Source of the DNA: Bradyrhizobium diazoefficiens
GTDB lineage: Bacteria > Pseudomonadota > Alphaproteobacteria > Rhizobiales > Xanthobacteraceae
DNA length: 64,000 nucleotides
NCBI RefSeq assembly: GCF_018131015.1
Contig: NZ_JAFCJJ010000030.1
Span: forward strand, 1-64,000
Direction of reading: 5' to 3'
Both the position numbers and the translations under genes were made by a program. The notes under the pieces are model-generated. The model made no database searches. It saw only the letters and a program-made list of their open reading frames with translations, and was not told the DNA's origin. Shown here one piece after another: positions 59,601-64,000 of this stretch (the stretch's first letter is position 1; each line of letters opens with the position of its first letter).

Positions 59601-60700
59601 GACTCAATCGGTTCGCGCTGACCGTTTCCGATTTGGCGGGCACCGCGTTCATCTCGCTACTGTCGTCCCTGGGGCTGCTCATATGGCTGCCGGCCGGCGC
59701 CATCGATATTTGGGGGACCTCCATCCAGGTGGCGACGATTGCATCCATCTCGCTCCACTTCGGAGTTGTCATGCTGTTTGCTGATAGGAGCCTGACAATC
59801 GTTCTTCGCACGACCCCCCTGAACAGATGGTATGTGGTCGGAATTGAAGCCATCATAGCCGCGGCGCTGCTTCTTTTCCGGCCACCGTTCATCCCGAGTG
59901 TGGTGGCTGCACTCGCATTGTTTGGTGCGACGTTCGGCTTTCGTCCAACGATGGCGTCGCCGCAGGGGCTCAAGGGGCTCGCGTTATCATTTGTGAGCGG
60001 CTGTGCATTGGGCGTCGTTGCAACCCCGATCGTATGGTCGCTTGGCGCTAGCACGGGCTTGGTTGCTGCATTGGTTTTGGTCGCAGCCGTCTGGCGTTGC
60101 ATTCGGATCTGGCTGCCATCGTTCTACTTCATGTTGTCACCGGCCTTCGTGATGGCCGTGGCCAAGGGCGCGATCGCGGTCGGGGCGGCAATCGCTATGG
60201 CCGATGTCTGGCGCGGATCTTTGCTTGACATCGTAGTTGTAACTCTCACGGCAGTCCTTGCTGTCAACTTGACGGCCGCGACCTTCTTGGAGTTCAAGAG
60301 TGGAGGCATCGTCGGTTCGCCCGGAAAATTCGTTCGCGGGCCGATCTGCGCAGTGGCGGCCCTCGTCATCGCCGGGCTGGCTTGGTTTTCGCAATGGCTG
60401 TTGATGGGCATCGTGCTTGTCTCCGCCGTCTTTCTTCTGCTTCCGGCTCAGGGGGTGTCGAGGTGGTTCACCACGCGCCTCGGCACGGTCGCCGAGATAA
60501 TGCTGTTCGGGTTTTGCGCTGCTCTCATTATTTGGTGGCGATGGGATGCCGGGGATGGATGGGCGGCACTCTTTGCGACGACCACCTTGTGGACGAGCCT
60601 GTGCTCGTTCGCGACGATCCTTGCGGTCCTTGGAACTGTTGCCGGTTTCGTTCTCAGGAAGAGCTTGAAGCGGATGGGACCGATTGAGGAGGCGACTTGA
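56642..60700 (+). CDS. Trypsin-like protease - NACHT/STAND ATPase - membrane protein
   Basis: This is a 1352-residue three-part protein. Residues 1-200 are a trypsin-like peptidase: L-T-C-A-H-C (His42), N-W-D-T-D-V-A-L-L (Asp80), G-G-A-S-G-T-P-I (Ser155), with the full triad present. Residues 245-650 are a NACHT/STAND NTPase: Walker A K-A-G-A-G-K-T-T (273-280), Walker B L-V-I-F-I-D-A-I-N-E (345-354), then a helical C-half. Residues 650-1000 look like helical repeats that would sense a ligand. Residues 1000-1340 hold about eight to ten transmembrane helices. The ATG at 56642 overlaps the phosphoesterase stop; the ORF from the GTG at 56591 is longer but less likely. I interpret it as a membrane-linked sensor whose activation triggers the protease, possibly with the phosphoesterase. 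Confidence 0.85.
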   Translation: MTTIERLKQTVAHIEATPPGAEQPRQGTAFLLSREQVLTCAHCLGDRSGYAATAKLHFSEWEDPDRQREATVQYVNWDTDVALLSFKKPAPVEPMPRACRGERGDEWEGFGYPAPVGTDGHTFDGTIANPRARHYNQDVMQLSCGLARDQLGGASGTPIAAYGHIVGMLTNQLLGYSAGPQTVMPVFDTVYALPIERLLASEEFGPAVTPVAPDWRERVVALATEFSRAAMSKRIASDGKYKPDRYVERNDVTAAFDGFMAQRDNRVFLVIAKAGAGKTTALGHLAQSRIAGPGVFFRGGVDRYAVDALRTSVADSILDPIFQATGGHLEWDDLMDVLKRRGSELVIFIDAINETEFAEIKERQKELQVLLEFIEALPARVVISCRDVFWRFFIDPRAQKDDFWWRHVFDPTYRVRCDEARQQFREKLAEAAKLAEKAGHRANVNVPTEDETKAREQAAVDQVPHRPSLTLGDFTPSELAVALDRYHLDVESDVLRTQLRHPLLLRLYAEIAVTDDVSELMTQGALLKRYLDYKLASVKNSLPSHDGRAGSQLLDRLAAEMRKQRYGRIKDDVLEDMVKDSPDLQQIRTYLLDEGIILEYFDGGLIGFQFDALFEYVLSRQISASVMRACAENHIKGLADTLATEAAQFESLVGAIEYSCTDIEATDPTCCRRILDALAATTSFGREVFLRVIAQLEEPLHQDVRKALVASLCDRNVAGKVARDAIVHAVAVRPSDSASFATTLALEADDIAIERCALAMRESVVGLVDRVAILARLLTCRSAEAAFAAVTTLREIFADDYRGHSPSRQQLNSDLLKPLSEITLNGEVSYSGLSRIVAGLLPELVGCVDGDATRRIVAAFVDRSEFVAVMHGGYLIPLCVQWLEEESAEITVLVDASHRKPALSMPLSGLIMQTLAEEPEKAKWLLAVLLRAALANGAKMNVGWMIFVQASELFPQVLDQVIAELAPAEAVEFRAQSEALGLGHIRGLNRFALTVSDLAGTAFISLLSSLGLLIWLPAGAIDIWGTSIQVATIASISLHFGVVMLFADRSLTIVLRTTPLNRWYVVGIEAIIAAALLLFRPPFIPSVVAALALFGATFGFRPTMASPQGLKGLALSFVSGCALGVVATPIVWSLGASTGLVAALVLVAAVWRCIRIWLPSFYFMLSPAFVMAVAKGAIAVGAAIAMADVWRGSLLDIVVVTLTAVLAVNLTAATFLEFKSGGIVGSPGKFVRGPICAVAALVIAGLAWFSQWLLMGIVLVSAVFLLLPAQGVSRWFTTRLGTVAEIMLFGFCAALIIWWRWDAGDGWAALFATTTLWTSLCSFATILAVLGTVAGFVLRKSLKRMGPIEEAT

Positions 60701-60819
60701 GCTTCCTGTACCGCAGGCCGCAGAGTGCTGGCGGCAGCCGAACCTTGTTGCATCGGCGGCGCTTCTTCACCCGACATTGCGCACGCCTCAAAACAAGAAC
60801 TCGCCGCTCGGGCGGAGGG

Positions 60820-60920
60820 GCGAGTTCCTCAACGAAGCTTGAAACACTACCAGCGATAGACGCCGGTCAGAGTGCCGTTGCTGTTGCCTTCCGGACCGAC
60901 ATCGCCCTGCGTCGAGCTCG
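60820..60920. repeat. Right direct repeat flanking the phosphoesterase-STAND pair
   Basis: Same orientation as 54771-54877, with about 80% of positions alike by eye. It includes the last codons of the gene at 60847-61124 and its downstream hairpin. Confidence 0.75.
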
Positions 60921-61124
60921 GTGCCGGATGATTGGGTCGGTTAAGGGCGCCGTAAAGGACCGGATGCGGATAGATCGCGCGGCGCTGGACCTCTCATAGG
61001 AGGGAGCGGGGCGGTCCCAGCCCGTGCGCGGGCCGTTCCAGTCGTAGGCTTGCGCCGACGCGGCACTGGCGCCTGCGACGAGCGAAGCCGTGATCAGGCA
61101 AAGGAGTTTCGAGTTGTCCTGCAT
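60847..61124 (-). pseudogene. Frameshifted small exported protein gene
   Basis: The frame from the ATG at 61124 gives a signal peptide (M-Q-D-N-S-K-L-L-C-L-I-T-A-S-L-V-A) and Y-D-W-N-G-P-R-T-G-W-D-R. A second frame from about 61000 gives I-Y-P-H-P-V-L-Y-G-A-L-N-R-P and ends G-T-L-T-G-V-Y-R-W. Joined, they make a normal small exported protein of this lineage. A frameshift near 60970-60985 separates them, and the 278-nt length is not a multiple of three. Confidence 0.65.
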
Positions 61125-61374
61125 TGGAGATGCTCCTGCTTGTGTCGGGAGCCAACCTTCGCAAGGGGGAGCGTTCCGGACCCACATGAAGTCGCCGCTC
61201 CCTGGAACAAGTATTTGATCCAGCCGCGATATCCCGGAGGTTCTGCCGCACTTCATGCTTCGTTAACCCTGTTTCTTAACCAATAATTAATTATACGTTT
61301 GCGGGCGGGCGAGGGGCCGGCCTAGCGTGCCGCGGGGAGCCGCAATCGCAGAGGCCAACGAGTTGGTGCGTATC

Positions 61375-61845
61375 ATGATGTCCAGATCACATCGCAGATC
61401 ATTTGGCAGATCATTTGGGGCGGTGCTTGCCTCGCTCGGTGCTGCCGTGCTCCTTGTCGTGCCCGAGAGCTTTGCCAGGCCCGGTGGCGCCGCGCCGCAG
61501 GGGTTGGCTGCCGCACCGCCGGCAGCCGTGCATCCGCATCCGCCGATCGGGCCGGCGGGGCGATTCCACCGCCGCAACAATCCCTTCGTGTATTGGCCGG
61601 GCGGCGGCGGATTCTTCTACGACGGCGCGTCCTACAACCAGCCCTTCGTCGACAACGCCGCGCAGCTCTCCAACGACGTGCGCTACACCTACACCTATGA
61701 CGTTCCCTGGGACTGGACGCATCGCTTCCCGCCGAACGTCGTGCCGTCCGACCGGCCCTATGTGCCGAGCTGTCCGTCGGAGACGGTGACGGTGCCCGGC
61801 CGCGATGGCGGCGAGCACACCGTCAACATCATGCGCTGCTACTAA
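61375..61845 (+). CDS. Exported small hypothetical protein
   Basis: This 156-residue protein has a signal peptide (L-A-S-L-G-A-A-V-L-L-V-V, cleavage near residue 36 after S-F-A). The mature part is rich in Gly, Pro, His and Tyr (F-Y-D-G-A-S-Y-N-Q-P-F-V-D-N). Two C-terminal Cys (S-C-P, R-C-Y) may form a disulphide. No known function. ATG at 61375 or 61378. Confidence 0.75.
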   Translation: MMSRSHRRSFGRSFGAVLASLGAAVLLVVPESFARPGGAAPQGLAAAPPAAVHPHPPIGPAGRFHRRNNPFVYWPGGGGFFYDGASYNQPFVDNAAQLSNDVRYTYTYDVPWDWTHRFPPNVVPSDRPYVPSCPSETVTVPGRDGGEHTVNIMRCY

Positions 61846-61859
61846 ACAGCGCTCTCCGC

Positions 61860-62177
61860 TCAGGGAATCCCTGCCGCGGCGGCGCGGTCGCGATCGGACT
61901 GCCGCCGCCTGACGGCTGCGAGCTCGCGGCTGCACGCCGCAAATTTGGGCGTATCCGGGCGCAGTCCGAACTGGCTGCAGACATCGCGATCCTCGTCCGC
62001 AATGCTGCGCGCCAGCTCCGCCTCGGCGGCCTCGCGCGTTGCGGCTCCCGAGACGAGCAGGGCGTGAAGCCCTAGCGCGGCCACGACGGCAAGCAGCAGC
62101 GAAGCTGCGCGTGCGGAGCGCGGCAGCTCGCCGCTCGCGGGTTGAGGCGGTCGAGCCTTGGTTCTGGCTTCGGTCAT
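61860..62177 (-). CDS. Single-pass membrane protein, hypothetical
   Basis: This 105-residue protein has a Pro-rich N-terminus, one helix (about 29-50, A-A-S-L-L-L-A-V-V-A-A-L-G-L-H-A-L-L) and a charged, Cys-containing helical C-terminus (D-V-C-S-Q-F-G-L, K-F-A-A-C-S). The ATG at 62177 was chosen from the topology; the longer frame to 62375 is rejected. It converges with the 61375 gene. Confidence 0.6.
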   Translation of the reverse strand: MTEARTKARPPQPASGELPRSARAASLLLAVVAALGLHALLVSGAATREAAEAELARSIADEDRDVCSQFGLRPDTPKFAACSRELAAVRRRQSDRDRAAAAGIP

Positions 62178-62524
62178 GAAATCCTCTCGTGATGAAAAAT
62201 ATCGATCTCTGAAAAATGATCGTCGCAAAGGGCCGCCCGGCAATATCAGCGGCCACCCGCATTCATACAGGCTGCGCAGCAGCACCGACGTGAAGCAGAT
62301 TACCAAAATCGGGTTCGGCGGGATCCGGGTCTCGCTGGACAGGGATGGCGGGACGGGGGGCACGAACGTTTGCAAAATGACCCGAAACGGACGTCAAGGA
62401 TTGGACAGCTGCCGAGGGCACGAGTTGGCCTGAATTTGCGGCATCGGTGAGCGTTGAACCTGCGTTTGATCGAAGATACGCTGGCAAATGCTCGTTTAGC
62501 AGCATGGGGATCCAGGGGGGCGTG
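62178..62524. other. Divergent intergenic region
   Basis: These 347 bp hold no convincing gene and lie between a minus-strand membrane protein and the amidohydrolase gene. Both promoters probably lie here. Confidence 0.4.
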
Positions 62525-64000
62525 ATGGTCCGCAAGTCAACGACGTTGGCGATCGTTGCTATGGGCATGTGGTTCGCGTGGGCCGCAAACGCCGGGGCGC
62601 AGCAGCCGGAGCCTGGCGCGCCTGACCTGGTCCTTGTTAACGGCAAGGTTCTGACGCTGGACGATCGATCGACTGTCACGGAGGCAGTCGCCGTTGCAGA
62701 TGGCAAGATCGTCGCGACCGGAAGCAGTGCTTCGATGAAGTCGCTTGCCGGCGCCCGGACCCGCGTGCTCGATCTTTCCGGCAAGACCGTCATTCCCGGA
62801 TTGATCGATACGCACGCTCACTTCAAGGCCGCGGGTCTCGGCGACTATGTTGTCATCATGGGCCGGGCCAGGACCGTCGCAGAAGCGCTCGAAGCCATCA
62901 AGGCCTTCGCTGCGAAGAGGAAGCCGGGCGAGTGGATCGTCGGTGGCGCGTGGCACCCGCCTTCCCAGCTTGCCGAGAAGCGCTATCTGACGAGGCAGGA
63001 GATCGACAGTGTTGCGCCGAACAATCCGGTCTATCTCCGCACCGTCGGGCATTTCTCGATGGCAAACACCATGGCCCTGCAACGGGTCGGCGTCGACAAG
63101 ACCACCGCGGATCCCAGTGGTGGAAAGTTCGAGCGCGACGCGGCTGGTGAATTGACCGGCCTCCTCGTGGAGACGGCGATCGATCCCGTCGAGAAGGCCG
63201 TGCCGCCCTGGACGGAAGACGATGAAATCCGGCAATTCACCATTGCCGAAAGCTTTCTGAACAGCTTCGGGATCACCAGCGCGATCGAGGGCGCCACGGA
63301 GGCGCGCGATATCCGTACGCTGCAGAAGCTTGCCGCATCAGGGAAGGCGACCTTGCGCACCGGCGTGATGTTTCGACCGGAGCCTCCGGCCGATTTGACC
63401 GCATGGGAAGCGATCCTGTCGGGCAACGGGGCCGCGTCAGGGTTTGGCGACGATTGGCTCAAGTTCGCCGGCATCAAGATCTTCTACGATGGCGGCATGA
63501 CGCTGAAGACGGCGCTGATGCGCGACGTCTATCCGGACTCGCATGACAACTACCATGGCATTGCGCAGCAGACGCCCGAGCGGCTGAAGCAACTCGTCTC
63601 CATCTGCAATCGCTATGACTGGCGTGTCGGTGTTCACGTGGTCGGTGACCTCGGTATTGACCAGGTGCTCGATGCGTTCGAGGCAGTCGACAAGGAAAAA
63701 TCGATCCGCGACCGTCGCTTCGTCCTCATCCACGCCAGCCTGATCCGGCCCGAACAGATGGAGCGCGCGCAAAGGCTGGGGGTTCGTGTCGATTTCCAGA
63801 ACGCTTTCATGTGGGACAAGGCCGCGACCGTCGAACGCTTTCTCGGGCGAGCGACCGCCGACCGCGCCGTTCCGACCAAAACGTTGATCGAAAAAATGGG
63901 GCTCAACAGCCTCGGCGCCGGGACCGATTTTCCCGTCAATCCGATCAACCCCTTCCTCAACATGTACGTCATGGTGACCAGGAAGGACCCCAACGGAAAC
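62525..64000 (+). CDS. YtcJ-like exported amidohydrolase, partial (runs off the window)
   Basis: The first 492 residues of an amidohydrolase of the YtcJ/TIM-barrel class are visible. A signal peptide (1-25, L-A-I-V-A-M-G-M-W-F-A-W-A) leads to a composite beta domain (L-V-N-G-K-V-L-T-L-D-D, G-K-I-V-A-T-G). The metal motif is P-G-L-I-D-T-H-A-H-F, then K-F-A-G-I-K-I-F-Y-D-G-G, and V-G-V-H-V-V-G-D and L-I-H-A-S give further ligands. Late A-G-T-D-F-P-V-N-P continues the barrel. Such enzymes hydrolyse amides in the periplasm; the substrate is unknown. The stop lies beyond 64000. Confidence 0.88.
   Translation, partial: MVRKSTTLAIVAMGMWFAWAANAGAQQPEPGAPDLVLVNGKVLTLDDRSTVTEAVAVADGKIVATGSSASMKSLAGARTRVLDLSGKTVIPGLIDTHAHFKAAGLGDYVVIMGRARTVAEALEAIKAFAAKRKPGEWIVGGAWHPPSQLAEKRYLTRQEIDSVAPNNPVYLRTVGHFSMANTMALQRVGVDKTTADPSGGKFERDAAGELTGLLVETAIDPVEKAVPPWTEDDEIRQFTIAESFLNSFGITSAIEGATEARDIRTLQKLAASGKATLRTGVMFRPEPPADLTAWEAILSGNGAASGFGDDWLKFAGIKIFYDGGMTLKTALMRDVYPDSHDNYHGIAQQTPERLKQLVSICNRYDWRVGVHVVGDLGIDQVLDAFEAVDKEKSIRDRRFVLIHASLIRPEQMERAQRLGVRVDFQNAFMWDKAATVERFLGRATADRAVPTKTLIEKMGLNSLGAGTDFPVNPINPFLNMYVMVTRKDPNGN

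Noticed and set aside
62158..62433. 91-codon plus-strand ORF
   Set aside because: It overlaps the divergent gene start and has no recognisable sequence features.

Overview
The window looks like a chromosomal segment of a high-GC alphaproteobacterium, most probably Bradyrhizobium or a close relative. This is inferred from the codon bias, the family-typical small exported and zinc-ribbon proteins, and the palindromic intergenic repeats. No rRNA or CRISPR array is visible. There is one tRNA, tRNA-Arg(TCG), at 31486-31562.

Region 1 (1 to about 18.4 kb) is an integrated mobile island. It has an AlpA-type regulator, a RepA-like RecA-fold ATPase followed by an iteron-like array of CTTCCACCG repeats, an HK97-like major capsid protein with no tail genes, a P27-like small terminase, many small overlapping genes and a tyrosine integrase at the right edge. 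Its left end lies outside the window. The gene set suggests a phage satellite or a decayed phage-plasmid. Its cargo has a defence flavour: a NucS-like PD-(D/E)XK nuclease, a frameshifted SRAP/HMCES gene, a protein with a HEPN-type R-N-x3-H motif, and an NTPase-TIR fusion.

Region 2 (about 18.4-31.6 kb) is mostly core-like. A co-directional group encodes a thiolase, a DUF35 zinc-ribbon/OB protein, a MaoC hydratase, a multifunctional-enzyme-type SDR, a DapA-fold aldolase and a NUDT19-like Nudix hydrolase, which reads as an acyl-CoA or side-chain degradation module. It is followed by an EamA transporter, a large PAS histidine kinase, a GrlR-like protein, a VOC protein, small exported proteins and the tRNA.

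Region 3 (31.8-43.4 kb) is a tightly coupled glycan operon in which most junctions are ATGA or GTGA overlaps. It has a polyprenyl-phosphate glycosyltransferase, an epimerase, a nucleotide-sugar dehydrogenase lacking the catalytic cysteine, an SDR, a Gfo/Idh oxidoreductase, a complete NDP-heptose set (GmhA, HddA, GmhB and HddC homologues), a transaldolase and a GT-C-like membrane protein. It probably builds a heptose-derived sugar on a lipid carrier and transfers it outside the cytoplasm.

Region 4 (43.4-54.4 kb) holds ordinary genes: small exported proteins, a second EamA transporter, a histone-H1-like protein, a photolyase, a chemoreceptor, a 1-Cys peroxiredoxin and an exported phosphodiesterase.

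Region 5 (54.5-61.1 kb) holds the strongest candidate for an undescribed system. A calcineurin-like phosphoesterase overlaps by 4 bp with a 1352-residue protein that joins a trypsin-like protease, a NACHT/STAND ATPase and a polytopic membrane C-terminus. The pair is bracketed by about 105-bp degenerate direct repeats that derive from the 3' end of a neighbouring gene, so it looks inserted. The window ends inside a YtcJ-like amidohydrolase.
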